DNA of 64,000 bases from Paralithodes platypus (lineage: Eukaryota; Arthropoda; Malacostraca; Decapoda; Lithodidae): contig CM064506.1 in assembly GCA_032716605.1 (NCBI GenBank), positions 20,804,894 through 20,868,893 on the forward strand, given 5' to 3'. Numbering within the stretch: position 1 is the first letter of the stretch; each line of letters begins with the position of its first letter. A program made the position numbers and the translations under genes. The notes below the pieces were generated by a model that was not told where the DNA came from, did no database searches, and saw only the letters and a list, made by a program, of their open reading frames with translations. Positions 32,496 to 43,862 of the stretch are shown piece by piece.

Positions 32496-33596
32496 GCCTA
32501 TAGGCCTAGGCCCAACTCACTAATATGTATCGTATAATTATATAGCCTACTAATTAGCCTTTGGCTCTACCTTATGCACTTAAACCATTAACTATTTCAT
32601 AACATTTGATGCTTAATATATTTTGTACTATCTGATAATGTTAATGTGTTAATGACATTTAAAATAAAGTAATGTATAGGCTATGTATATACTGTATATA
32701 TAACCCTTTAGATATATGAGTAACTTAAGTTCCTTCTTGAAATTATCAGCACAGGTTAACTGCTTAAGTGTCACAGGAATCAATATAGTTCGCCAGTGAA
32801 ATAATATTGTGCATTCTAAAATTGTCAAGGAATTTCTGTCCATGGTTGTGCAATACGCGTAATACGGTAGGCTACTCTTATTTACTCATAACCATAACAT
32901 AGCACAATCATAATGTATTCTTAATGTAGTTAATATTTGAAATAACTTGTTATACTAGGTGACTTACTTCTTCTATTTACCAGAGAGAGAGAGAGAAACC
33001 AAAGAGAGGCAGGCAGGCTCCTCACCCAGAGAGAGAGAGTGACAGACAGACTGGCTCCTCCCCTTGTGGGTGACGTCACTGCCACTGCGGCCTCTGATTG
33101 GTCCTAATTTCCCCTATGATATATACTAGTCTCGACTTCGGAAATATGCACCCGGGCAACGCCGGGTACCCCTGCTAGTAATATAGATAAAATTAGATAG
33201 AGGCATTCTCGCATACACAATTATAAATCTGAAACCTGATAATCTTTGGTGATTTTAACCATATGATAAATAATGACCTTGTGTTTTATTTATCATTTGG
33301 ATGTAAAGACGATCGGCCGACTTGGAGAACTCGTATAAGCTACTAAAGCATGGGTGTTTGTGAGTGTAGAGGAAGCGGATATATAATATGTGTGATAATA
33401 AAACCCTGGATCTCCCGTGATTCAATTACACAGTGTACTTGTTGTATCATTATAGTTTCATAGGACAATAACTTTAGTGTATTCAGGAAAACGTGACTCT
33501 CGTAAATAACCATTACCTTTGACATGCCCCCACCCCCCTCGCTCTCTCTCTCTCTTACTATAATTCATTCATTGTAAGTAGGCCTAAAATCTTGAC

Positions 33597-33780
33597 CACT
33601 AACCTCTATAACTCGTAAACGACTAAAGTAATCCAACTAATACTTCTACCGTTTAGGAAGGGTCAGTCAGGGAATACGTGTCTGAATTTACAGCCCATTT
33701 GCTCAAGCCCTTTTTGAGTTACAGAGGTTATTGGTCTTGATTTCTGGCCCACCTATAATGAATGGACTATAATGTGAAGG
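33597..33780 (+). mobile_element. Short palindromic repeat with AACCTCTATAACT ends, copy 2
   Basis: Matches 16855-17040 in the same orientation, with 'ACTAACCTCTATAACTCG', 'TACAGCCCATTTGCTC' and 'GTTACAGAGGTTAT' at the right. No gene in 33180-33597 or 33780-34190; these are AT-rich. Confidence 0.65.
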
Positions 33781-34214
33781 TAGCTATACAAATACATATT
33801 GGTGCCATCTGATTGAAAAGGCAATTCGAACCAATACAATAATAGAAAACGATAACTGATTACAAACACGCAATTCCATAAATGTCAACTGAATAACGTA
33901 ACTGATTCTAGAAACCAGAAAGAGGTTAAATCAATATCATATAACCCAGTTTGTAGTTAGGAGAACTTGTCTCCATATCCTTTGTCAGTAACAGGATGTG
34001 ACGCAGTGAGGGAGTGACCAGTAGATATAATATACCCTTCATGTAACCTACGATATAACCTCGTATGTCTATTATAACCTCATAAATAGTATTGAAGTAA
34101 ACACATACAGTATACGCACATTCTATCTATCTATATATACTGTATATATATATACAGCCTATATATATATCTATATTATTATATCAGTTTGTGTGTCTGT
34201 TTGTCTGTGCGTTT

Positions 34215-35187
34215 TTAACCCTTAACTGTCGGCGCACAACATAAGTCGAGTTAAATAAAGCTGGACTATGTGGCGGCGCTCGACATAGGTCGTGTGGCAA
34301 TTTCAGCACGTAATGTTGCTGAGAGAGAGAGACAAGTGGTGGCAGGAGAGTAGCGAGCGTATGACTGCTCCAGACCACCGCGGCGAACCTACTGACACGA
34401 ATCCCACCTCCTCCCTCCCTCTCTCACTCGCTATATACGGAATTGTATGGGGAAAGTGCCTAATTACATGCTTTTTGCACTCGCGTTGCACGGTTGTTGC
34501 AAGAAAACTAGCCATCATAAAAGGATCGTTATGGTGTCATTCGAAAGCTCTGTTTATGCCCTTTCAGGGATAGATACTTGTTTTACGTTCTGGGTCTTAT
34601 TTAGGCATGAAAATGATCACGTAAACAGCCCTATTTTGGCTAAAAACACCCCGCTGGGCGGTACATATAAATAAACCGCCTAGGCCGCTAATAAGGTGTT
34701 AATAGGCGGCCGCAGTTTTGGACCTGGGGAGCTGAAACTTTGCATGTGGGTGTCAATTGACCTGGGTCAGGTCATAGAGGGGGCGAGGCCACGATCGGAG
34801 GTCGTTTCGAGGCCGAAATTGAAAAACAAATGAAAAAAAGCCGTTTGGGGCAGAAGGAGGCCTCTGATCGAAAAGGTGTATGGAACGAAAGTTGTTCGCA
34901 GCACCCCAAAATGGGGGTACGGATGAAGTCAGATCCCAAATCGGAGGTCATTTAGCGGCCGAAATCGAGGTCGCCGTTTAATGAGGCACAGGGAGGTCGA
35001 GGCCGGTGATTATGGTAGTATTAGTATTGTGATGATTGTGGTAGTAGTGATTGATGATGGTGATTATGGTAGTAGTATTGGTGGTAGTAGGTGATGGTGA
35101 TTATGGTAGTAGTATTGGTGGTAGTAGGTGATGGTGATTATGGTGGTACAGTATTATTACCCTGGCAACACCGGGTACCCCTGCTAG
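34215..35187 (+). mobile_element. Helitron-like non-autonomous element, 3' end defined
   Basis: It ends with CCTGGCAACACCGGG, 'TACCCCTGCTAG' and a 3' T, matching the 33150-33178 end. Upstream lie 'GCGGCCGAAATCGAGGTCGC' and a tract of GGTGATTATGGTAGTAGT-type repeats (35010-35150). A second, 5'-truncated copy in the opposite orientation is at 35419-35657. The 5' boundary (expected to start with TC) is not certain; 34215 is where TTAACCC-type repeat sequence begins. The 93-codon frame at 34292 shows no known domain. Confidence 0.6.
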
Positions 35188-35849
35188 TTCAACTTATTCC
35201 TTAAGCCAACACAAATAACTTGAATCCTAAGTGTTATTGTTACACTTAATATATATACAAACAAATATAGACGTGTTCTTCGGGAATCGTAGCTTATGTA
35301 ATAATAGGATAACTAGCGAGGCAGCGAGCAATAGGTGTTGTTCGCTGCCTCGCTATTTATCCTATTCCTAATCAATATATGTTTGTTATTTTGTCATCCC
35401 TAACATTTATTATGTATACTAGCATATATACCCCATATATACCCCACCCGGCGTTGCCCGGGTAATAATACTGTACCACCATAATCACCATCTCTAGTAC
35501 CACCACTACTACTACCATAATCACCATCATCAATCACTACTACCACAATCATCACACTACTACTACTACCATAATCACCGGCCTCGACCACCCTGCGCCT
35601 CATTAAACGGCGACCTCGATTTCGGCCGCTAAATGACCTCCGATTTTGGATCTGACCACATAAAATAAACTTATTCTGCGTGCTGTTCTAGAACACACAC
35701 ACACACACACACACGTTTGACTCCTCCTCCTTCCAACCTCTATATTAACCCCACCCCCTTTTATTAGAAGCGATTAAAGGGCCATCTATTAAAAGATAAG
35801 TGAACTAATACATTGCCTCAGGCCATGACAGCAGTTCTGTCGTAGACTG
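35188..35849 (+). mobile_element. TIR element T, copy C (right part, interrupted)
   Basis: 35188-35410 matches 22200-22430 of T copy A (including the hairpin). 35658-35849 matches its right TIR, ending GTCGTAGACTG followed by TA. A Helitron-like copy sits between. The left two thirds of T is missing and replaced by the Helitron-like element ending at 35187, so this copy is a deletion product. Confidence 0.8.
35419..35657 (-). mobile_element. Truncated Helitron-like copy inside T copy C
   Basis: On the minus strand it ends with CCCGGGCAACGCCGGG, 'TGGGG' repeats and CTAG next to T. Upstream are the ATTATGGTAGTAGT-type tract and 'TAAACGGCGACCTCGATTTC' in complement, as in 34900-35187. It is 5' truncated. 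Confidence 0.65.
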
Positions 35850-37007
35850 TACAGAAGGGGTTAATGGAGTATTGTTCACATTTCAGTGTAGGCAATACTT
35901 TGGAGTGCTTTTGCATATCAGTGTACTCTTAAATCATTGTATTCATAATGACTATGGCTGATATGATGATAGCAAACAAGTTACATGTGTTTCTACAGAC
36001 TGTACACGAGACACATGTACAGTCTACGACAGAACTGCTGTCTTGGCCTGAGGCAATGTGTTAGTTCACTCACCTTATAATAGATGGCACTTTAATCGCT
36101 TCTAATAAAACGGGGGCGGGGTTAATATAGAGGTTCGAAGGAGGAGGAGTCAAACGTGTGTGTGTGTGTGTGTGTTCGAGAACGGCACGCAGAATAAGTT
36201 TATTTTAACATAACACACAGGCTATATTATAAAATTAGCCCATGCTGGATCACAAATAAGTAACACACATTAGGTGTTGCGTTATTTATGGAATTTAATA
36301 CACAGACAATCAGGTTTCTATCCTTCGCACTTTCCATTCCCCCCTCCTCCCCCTCTCCCTTTCACCCCAACTCTCCTTCTTCACCCGCTTCCTCTCCCCT
36401 CCCTCCCTCCCTCCCACCTCTCTCTCTCTCTCTCTCTCTCAAGGACATAAAAGATACCTTCTAAAATACGCAGAATAATACTATGCGATTGTTTTGAATT
36501 TACATATACATAATCTATTTTGTATTAATTTCACCACACCACCAAACGCCTCCAATGAAATTAATGAAAGCATGTATGTGATCCACCGGGATTCGAACCT
36601 GGGTTATCACACACAGATTCTTAGACACCTTAACCATTACACCACCAAGACGGTTAAAGGTTTATGCACACGCCTACGACTTTTATGAAATAAATAATAA
36701 ATGTTAGGGATGACAAAAGTAACACATATATATTGATTAGCAATAGGATAACTAGCGAGGCAGCGAACAACATCTGTTACTCGCTGCCTCGCTAGATATC
36801 CTATTCCTAATTAAGCTACGATTCCCGAAGAACACGTCTATATTTGTTTATATATATATATATAAAGTGTAACAATAACACTTAGGATTTACGTTATTTG
36901 TGTTGGCTTAAGGAATAAGTTGGATAATACATATACTTGTGACCTCCACAATTTGTAATGTTTGAGGAGACGGCGCTTCAACCTCTCTCTCCTCTGTCCA
37001 TCACATT

Positions 37008-37342
37008 TTTTTTTTTTTTTTTTATTAAGGTGACAGTTACAAAGTGGTGTACAATCTATCTTATTCTAGTTACATTGTAGTTTATCTTATTGTACCAGTA
37101 CCTCCCTACAATCAACCTAGTTGTTCCCCAATTCGTCCCTCCGCCACGACCATTTCAAAGTCCAAGTCTCTCACTCTTGTCCTCTGTAGCGGGGAGGACC
37201 TTGTACCCCTGAGACATAGGAGTACAGACCTGAAAAGAGAGAAAGAGAGCCGGCATCTCATCCAAGTTATGACTTGGCTTCTATGCTGGCGCTTTTTCTC
37301 CGATATTTGTTCAGCTAATCTGGCATAGAAGACACTTGCAGT
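37008..37342 (-). pseudogene. RLE-type LINE: 3' end, C-terminal coding end and poly(A)
   Basis: Minus strand from 37342: 'VFYARLAEQISEKKRQ', then 'VITWMRCRLSFSLFRSVLLC', then 'LRGTRS', which is the C-terminus that should follow the 'GGMGPSA' end of 42083-43637. A short 3' UTR and a poly(A) tail (T run at 37006-37023) follow. TCACATT target duplicates flank the LINE. So the two pieces are one LINE copy split by the LTR array and SINE-1. Confidence 0.85.
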
Positions 37343-37931
37343 ATAATATGTTAAGTATATAGGGGATTATTGGTAATAACACAACATATTAATTATTGGA
37401 TAAGTGATAATAAGTATAAACGTACAGGTATATAAGTACAGATATATGATAAGGCTTGTAATAAACGCCTGAGGAGCAAGGTGATATATGACTTGTGTGA
37501 TCTAATATATCTAGGGGATATAGGAGCTTGGCTATAGAGGATGAGTCTGAGTCTAGAGTCTAGAGGGAGTAAAGAGCTCTGACTCTCTCTGGCTGAGGTC
37601 TGTTGAAGTCTAACTGAAGATGCCTGAGTAAGAAGGCATCGACTGGGTTCAAGGATGCTGAAGCAACACAGCATCAACTCAGCATTCTGGTATGACGTAG
37701 GACCGGATAAATACCTTATACAGTTTACATTTACAGAGGAAATGGGTGTTGATATAAGTGGAAGTAACAACAAATATATTATATGTTAAAGAGATAGATA
37801 AAGTTATAGGGAGTTCAATAAATGAAGAAGTTGTTTAATAATAATGTTGAGAGTTTAAAAGTTACAGGGATAAAGGCATATAAGCAGTGAGATATATGTA
37901 TAGCAATATAAATGCAGGGCTTATAATGTCA
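37343..37931 (-). repeat. LTR 1 of tandem LTR array (3' LTR on minus strand)
   Basis: About 587 bp, almost identical to 39209-39795 and 41066-41652. On the minus strand it begins TGACATTATAAGCCC and ends CATATTATA. It differs from the other two by small changes (for example GAAGAAGTTGTTTAA against GAAGAATGTTTAA), which the other two share. The 126-codon frame inside the LTR is repeated in all three and is not evidence of a gene. Confidence 0.75.
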
Positions 37932-39208
37932 TACTACATTCGCCGGGGGTAAAAGAATTGATCTCACCATGATCAACTATAGTAAAAAAAAAATGACTAG
38001 TCTGTTGACACATCACACCGTATCAAAATTGTCCATTAGACCTAGATCAAGGGTGTGAGCTACCAACAAATTAGAATAAAGGTTTATGTTAAATAATATA
38101 AATATATAGTTGAGTATAAGGAGAAGATTACAACTGCTATATATAACACATGGCAGGTGTAAACTTATATAGTAATACAATTTAACATCTGACAGTGGAA
38201 AGAAATAATACCCTAAGCTGTTCCACTGACGATATAAATATATATACATATAAAGAAATATATTAAAAAATAAAAATAAAGAAAGAACTTAAAGTGCTCT
38301 ATTCCTCGCGTAGGCTTCAAGAGCAGCAATGCGAAGATTCAGGCGAGAAAGAGCAAACCAAGAGACACCTAGGATGATGATGATAATGAGCATAGGAGTA
38401 CCAATCGCTGGGATGGCAATGTAAGGGTGATAGTATTTAACAAAATCCATAGGTAGAATTGACTTGTTGATCAATTGAAGGGTTTTTAAATCAGGTGAGT
38501 TGATGTGAAGTTTAGATATATTAGCTGAGATATTTGGGAGAGTGTGAAACATATCGTTCACGTTGTATAGTTGATAGAGTTCAGTAAGGTGGTAATTTGT
38601 GGGGTAAATGGTTACCTTGGAAGTGGTGGTGGTGGTGGTGTTGTTGTTGGTGTTTGACTGTGTGTGTCAGTGGGTGAGTGTGTCAGTGGGTCATTTTGAG
38701 AATGTGATCTAGTAATCGCACCTGCGGTATATGTGAACTCTAATGGTTGAGGCTTTGAAAACATGATCACTTAATCCTCTTAAACAATGCACTTTTAAGT
38801 AAAGTTAAGCACTCACATGATTCCTCTTAGAGAACGTTGTGTCAGTGTTGATCAGTTGGTCGTACGACAGGCAGGGGCGTTGTGTGTGTGTACGGATGTA
38901 CACACGTAGCGGCTAGTTGTGTGTGGTTGTTGCGGCTGGTGGAGGCGTTGTGACTGTGTGTGTACCATGGACGTACGCACACGCTTGCAGCTTGGCAGAA
39001 TGGCTGGCAGGCTGTATGGTTGTCAGGCTGGCAGGCTGTAAGGCTTTTGGAGAAACTGCAAGGCTGGTAGGCAGGGTTTGAAGTACAGCAATTATCCTCA
39101 CATGAAATGTAAGGTATAATTAGGGATTTGTAATGTTGATAATTGTAGAGGGGAAGATTGGGGAAAAACTTAAGTATAGCCTTAATACGCTATTTGCAAG
39201 GTCGCCAT
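37932..39208 (-). pseudogene. Internal segment 1 of LTR element, env-like C-terminal remnant
   Basis: A 1.28 kb internal region between LTRs, too short for gag-pol. On the minus strand it starts with TGGCGACCTTGC, a plausible primer binding site directly after the LTR. A 90-codon frame at 38289-38561 has a Thr/Asn-rich upstream extension, a strongly hydrophobic stretch ('MLIIIIILGVSWFAL', about residues 57-71) and a short basic tail, as in the membrane anchor of envelope-like glycoproteins of arthropod LTR elements. No RT, integrase or protease is present, so it is an internally deleted copy. Gypsy versus BEL/Pao is not resolvable. Confidence 0.6.
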
Positions 39209-39795
39209 ATAATATGTTAAGTATATAGGGGATTATTGGTAATAACACAACATATTAATTATTGGATAAGTGATAATAAGTATAAACGTACAGGTATATA
39301 AGTACAGATATATGATAAGGCTTGTAATAAAAGCCTGAGGAGCAAGGTGATATATGACTTGTGTGATCTAATATATCTAGGGGATATAGGAGCTTGGCTA
39401 TAGAGGATGAGTCTGAGTCTAGAGTCTAGAGGGAGTAAAGAGCTCTGACTCTCTCTGGCTGAGGTCTGTTGAAGTCTAACTGAAGATGCCTGAGTAAGAA
39501 GGCATCGACTGGGTTCAAGGATGCTGAAGCAACACAGCATCAACTCAGCATTCTGGTATGACGTAGGACCGGATAAATACCTTATACAGTTTACATTTAC
39601 AGAGGAAATGGGTGTTGATATAAGTGGAAGTAACAACAAATATATTATATGTTAAAGAGATAGATAAAGTTATAGGGAGTTCAATAAATGAAGAATGTTT
39701 AATAATAATGTTGAGAGTTTAAAAGTTACAGGGATAAAGGCATATAAGCAGTGAGATATATGTATAGCAATATAAATGCAGGGCTTATAATGTCA
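39209..39795 (-). repeat. LTR 2 of tandem LTR array
   Basis: The central LTR, shared by both internal segments. It is flanked on the left by 'TACTACATTCGCCGGGGGG' (end of internal 2) and on the right by the complement of the primer-site-like TGGCGACC. Confidence 0.75.
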
Positions 39796-41065
39796 TACTA
39801 CATTCGCCGGGGGGTAAAAGAATTGATCTCACCATGATCAACTATAGTAAAAAAAAAAATGACTAGTCTGTTGACACATCACACCGTATCAAAATTGTCC
39901 ATTAGACCTAGATCAAGGGTGTGAGCTACCAACAAATTAGAATAAAGGTTTATGTTAAATAATATAAATATATAGTTGAGTATAAGAAGATTACAACTGC
40001 TATATATAACACATGGCAGGTGTAAACTTATATAGTAATACAATTTAACATCTGACAGTGGAAAGAAATAATACCCTAAGCTGTTCCACTGACGATATAA
40101 ATATATATACATATAAAGAAATATATTAAAAAATAAAAATAAAGAAAGAACTTAAAGTGCTCTATTCCTCGCGTAGGCTTCAAGAGCAGCAATGCGAAGA
40201 TTCAGGCGAGAAAGAGCAAACCAAGAGACACCTAGGATGATGATGATAATGAGCATAGGAGTACCAATCGCTGGGATGGCAATGTAAGGGTGATAGTATT
40301 TAACAAAATCCATAGGTAGAATTGACTTGTTGATCAATTGAAGGGTTTTTAAATCAGGTGAGTTGATGTGAAGTTTAGATATATTAGCTGAGATATTTGG
40401 GAGAGTGTGAAACATATCGTTCACGTTGTATAGTTGATAGAGTTCAGTAAGGTGGTAATTTGTGGGGTAAATGGTTACCTTGGAAGTGGTGGTGGTGTTG
40501 TTGTTGGTGTTTGACTGTGTGTGTCAGTGGGTGAGTGTGTCAGTGGGTCATTTTGAGAATGTGATCTAGTAATCGCACCTGCGGTATATGTGAACTCTAA
40601 TGGTTGAGGCTTTGAAAACATGATCACTTAATCCTCTTAAACAATGCACTTTTAAGTAAAGTTAAGCACTCACATGATTCCTCTTAGAGAACGTTGTGTC
40701 AGTGTTGATCAGTTGGTCGTACGACAGGCAGGGGCGTTGTGTGTGTGTACGAATGTACACACGTAGCGGCTAGTTGTGTGTGGTTGTTGCGGCTGGTGGA
40801 GGCGTTGTGACTGTGTGTGTACCATGGACGTACGCACACGCTTGCAGCTTGGCAGAATGGCTGGCAGGCTGTATGGTTGTCAGGCTGGCAGTCTGTAAGG
40901 CTTTTGGAGAAACTGCAAGGCTGGTAGGCAGGGTTTGAAGTACAGCAATTATCCTCACATGAAATGTAAGGTATAATTAGGGATTTGTAATGTTGATAAT
41001 TGTAGAGGGGAAGATTGGGGAAAAACTTAAGTATAGCCTTAATACGCTATTTGCAAGGTCGCCAT
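39796..41065 (-). pseudogene. Internal segment 2 of LTR element, near-identical to segment 1
   Basis: 1270 bp with the same env-like frame (40152-40424, protein identical to that of segment 1). It differs by a shorter GGT repeat near 40485-40500 and a few substitutions. Same primer-site-like TGGCGACC at its minus-strand start (41064-41057). The identity indicates recent duplication. Confidence 0.6.
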
Positions 41066-41652
41066 ATAATATGTTAAGTATATAGGGGATTATTGGTAAT
41101 AACACAACATATTAATTATTGGATAAGTGATAATAAGTATAAACGTACAGGTATATAAGTACAGATATATGATAAGGCTTGTAATAAAAGCCTGAGGAGC
41201 AAGGTGATATATGACTTGTGTGATCTAATATATCTAGGGGATATAGGAGCTTGGCTATAGAGGATGAGTCTGAGTCTAGAGTCTAGAGGGAGTAAAGAGC
41301 TCTGACTCTCTCTGGCTGAGGTCTGTTGAAGTCTAACTGAAGATGCCTGAGTAAGAAGGCATCGACTGGGTTCAAGGATGCTGAAGCAACACAGCATCAA
41401 CTCAGCATTCTGGTATGACGTAGGACCGGATAAATACCTTATACAGTTTACATTTACAGAGGAAATGGGTGTTGATATAAGTGGAAGTAACAACAAATAT
41501 ATTATATGTTAAAGAGATAGATAAAGTTATAGGGAGTTCAATAAATGAAGAATGTTTAATAATAATGTTGAGAGTTTAAAAGTTACAGGGATAAAGGCAT
41601 ATAAGCAGTGAGATATATGTACAGCAATATAAATGCAGGGCTTATAATGTCA
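41066..41652 (-). repeat. LTR 3 of tandem LTR array (5' LTR on minus strand)
   Basis: It ends exactly at TATAATGTCA, the point where LTRs 1 and 2 pass into internal sequence, which is what defines the repeat as an LTR. Next to it starts the headless SINE-1 copy, with no visible matching target duplication on the far side of LTR 1. Confidence 0.75.
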
Positions 41653-42082
41653 ATGGGAAGATATTACTGGGATTGAATTTGTGCTGTACCTAGTATCAGT
41701 GCATTACCACAAAGCCCACCGAAATGCCAAACAAATACCCTCATTGTTCCCTGATTAAATAACACTGTATGAATATTCCCATATTCAAAATATGTTACAG
41801 GGGGACAATGCCTAGTGAGTTCACTGCTCAATAGGTGGCGTTCTGAGAGTGAGGGTCTGAGTCTGGAGGGTGAGACGGTGAAGCACTTGAGCGAAGCAAC
41901 CAGCCGCTTCAGAGATGGAGCTGCTTTGAGCCATGATGGATGCTTCACATGTCTCACTCCCCAGGCTGGAACAAGACCTCACGGGCTTCACCGTGTTGAG
42001 CGGTGGAATGTACAGGCTCTCAGCCTATGCCCGAGAGGGAGTAGTTGGACTATAGAAAAAAAAAAAAAAAAAAAAAAAAATA
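41653..42082 (+). mobile_element. SINE-1 copy without its tRNA-like head
   Basis: It starts at ATGGGAAGATATTACTGGGA, corresponding to 29448, so about 60 bp of head is missing where the LTR array begins. It ends with 'GCCCGAGAGGGAGTAGTTGG' and a pure A run (42055-42082), then the RLE-type LINE resumes. The SINE therefore entered the LINE before or together with the LTR array. Confidence 0.85.
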
Positions 42083-43637
42083 CTACAGCAGAAGGTCCCA
42101 TACCTCCCGACGATGAGAAGACCAGAGGAGTAAAGCTTCCTTGATCCCTGTTCAAAATTCTTTCTTCATAAGCGCGTTTTTTCTCACTTTCGTTTCTCAA
42201 GTATGCCGCCTTGTGTCCTCGCTCACGATATGTTTGTGCTCTTGGGTTGAAGATTCTGATGTCGAAAAAAGCCCGTTGTCCCCTCGTCCAAAAACCTCGA
42301 GCACTTACGTCCACTCTTGCTTCATTTGAAGTATTTGCAGTATTGTGGGCCAAGCGCTGTCCGTCCATAGGCAGAAGTTCCGGTTCGATTCTGACATCAT
42401 GGCACACCTCGTCCAGCATTTGTGCAGTGATGTCTCGTACTTCATCATGCCGGATACAGATGAATCCTCCTTTCTTACAGGTCATACAGTGGTCTGGGTT
42501 GTTTATTTCACCGCATGCACATTTCAGCGGCAGGTTCGAAACTGGCCACCCATACCTCAAGGCTACGGCATCATTGAATTCTTGTTTATTTAAGCTGAAG
42601 CCTTTCTCCTTTATTGGTAATGATGTGAGCCAATTTGAAGCCCCCGTGTCTTGTGCCATCTCAACTCTCATTTTCAGTTCTTCCCTACATCTGGTCTTAA
42701 TTTGTTCTAGGCTATGTTTCTGTCTCTCTTCTCTGCTCTTTGTAATTTCCTGTCTTGCATTTCGTTGTTCCTCTTCGTCCACCTCATCATTTTCATTTTG
42801 CTCCCGTATTTTTTCTGTCAGAGACGTAGTAAGTTTAAGGGAATTTTGGTACTCATGTAGTGCCGCCTCCACTGGGTTTATGATCCCCATACCTCCGAAC
42901 CTTGGTGGAAGAGCTAATAGATCTCTTAGCTCTTGCGTGACGCCTTCCATCTCTGTTAAGGCCGGTATGAATGTTCCTCTGATTGCTTCTTCAAGCGGTT
43001 GGAGCATCTGTCTAATGCCAGGCACTGTTCTCATAAGAAAGGTCCATCTGTGCTTAACACCATATGTGAAGGCAGTATATGCAGCATGTGGTTCAGATTT
43101 CGCAATCTCTGCCAGGGTTTTCACTTCCTTTACCCACTCCGCTACCTTTTTTCGCACATAGTCTCTCTTGCATTCTGTGCCTATTACTGCTCCCAAATGG
43201 CGTTGACCCTCCTTTGTAATCTTCACTCCTGTCCCATCAAAAGTCCGCACCGCTTCTTCATACTTGTTTTCTTTCACTATTAGTACAGATTTACTAGCAT
43301 TCGGATGGTACCCAATGACTTCGCCTACCGATTGTACTCTCCGCCACCATTCTTTGAGATCCCCTATTTTTCCTGCACCTGTGAGGTCATCTGCATACGC
43401 CACTTGTTTCACTCAGGTTACCTCATGTTTTATTTTCTGCTGCAGAATTGATAGTGCCAGTGCGTACATTGCCATTGCCACTGGATCTCCTTGCGTTGTT
43501 CCTTCATTTGATTTGAGAATTTTCATTTCTTCCTTCTTTGTGCTTCCAACTATATACAGGTTGCTGGCTCCTTATAAGTATTTTCTATGTACTTTGCGAT
43601 GCTCGGGCATTTGATCTTGATGTTGTGAATAGCTGCC
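42083..43637 (-). pseudogene. RLE-type LINE: reverse transcriptase and putative restriction-like endonuclease, 5' truncated
   Basis: On the minus strand: 'EGTTQGDPVAMAMYALA' (RT motif 4, about 43510-43460), an in-frame stop near 43413, then 'QVAYADD' (catalytic), 'HLGAVIGT', 'LPPRFGGMGIINP'. A C-terminal region follows with Cys/His spacing 'CACGE..DHCMTCKKGGF' and 'RHDEVRD', then 'ARVDVSARGFW', 'AFFDIRIF' and 'SEKKRAYEERI'. The D...D-x-R...E..K arrangement resembles PD-(D/E)XK nucleases; that is inference. The copy also has a frameshift near 43555 and is cut at 43637 by the target site TCACATT. The 316-codon plus-strand frame here is antisense shadow. Confidence 0.8.
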
Positions 43638-43789
43638 TCACATTCAAGCACCAATCCACCCACACCATCACTAACACAGGATACAAAACAGACACACACA
43701 CACTCACACCCAATAACATAAAACGCACATCACACACATGATCACATACATCGTAATGGGCACAAATCACTCACACATGATAACATAAA

Positions 43790-43795
<6 letters not shown>

Positions 43796-43853
<58 letters not shown>

Positions 43854-43862
43854 GCACACACA
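43796..43862. repeat. (CA)n microsatellite in T copy B
   Basis: A long CA run. The equivalent in T copy A (21955-21973, GT) is much shorter, so the array expanded in one copy. Confidence 0.95.

Larger units (their letters stand above)
31252..33178 (+). mobile_element. Foldback element with a Helitron-like 3' end
   Basis: The left arm (31252-31473) and right arm (32945-33149) are about 85-90% reverse complements: 'ACTAGTATATATCATAGGGG', 'AGTGACGTCACCCACAAGGG', GTCT/CTCT runs and 'CACCTAGTATAACAAGTTAT'. Beyond the right arm lies CCCGGGCAACGCCGGG followed by 'TACCCCTGCTAG' and T. A GC hairpin followed closely by CTAG with a 3' T is the 3' signature of Helitron-like elements. No Rep/helicase is encoded. 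Whether the inverted arms and the Helitron-like end belong to one element is uncertain. Confidence 0.6.

Noticed and set aside
34292..34573. 93-codon open frame in the Helitron-like element
   Set aside because: Overlaps an open frame on the opposite strand, no known domain, and lies in repeat DNA.
38289..38561. Host membrane protein gene
   Set aside because: The frame is inside an LTR-bounded internal segment, is repeated identically at 40152-40424, and fits an env-like membrane anchor.
42211..43161. 316-codon plus-strand open frame
   Set aside because: It is exactly antisense to the well-supported reverse transcriptase on the minus strand; its Ser/Cys-rich translation has no domain.
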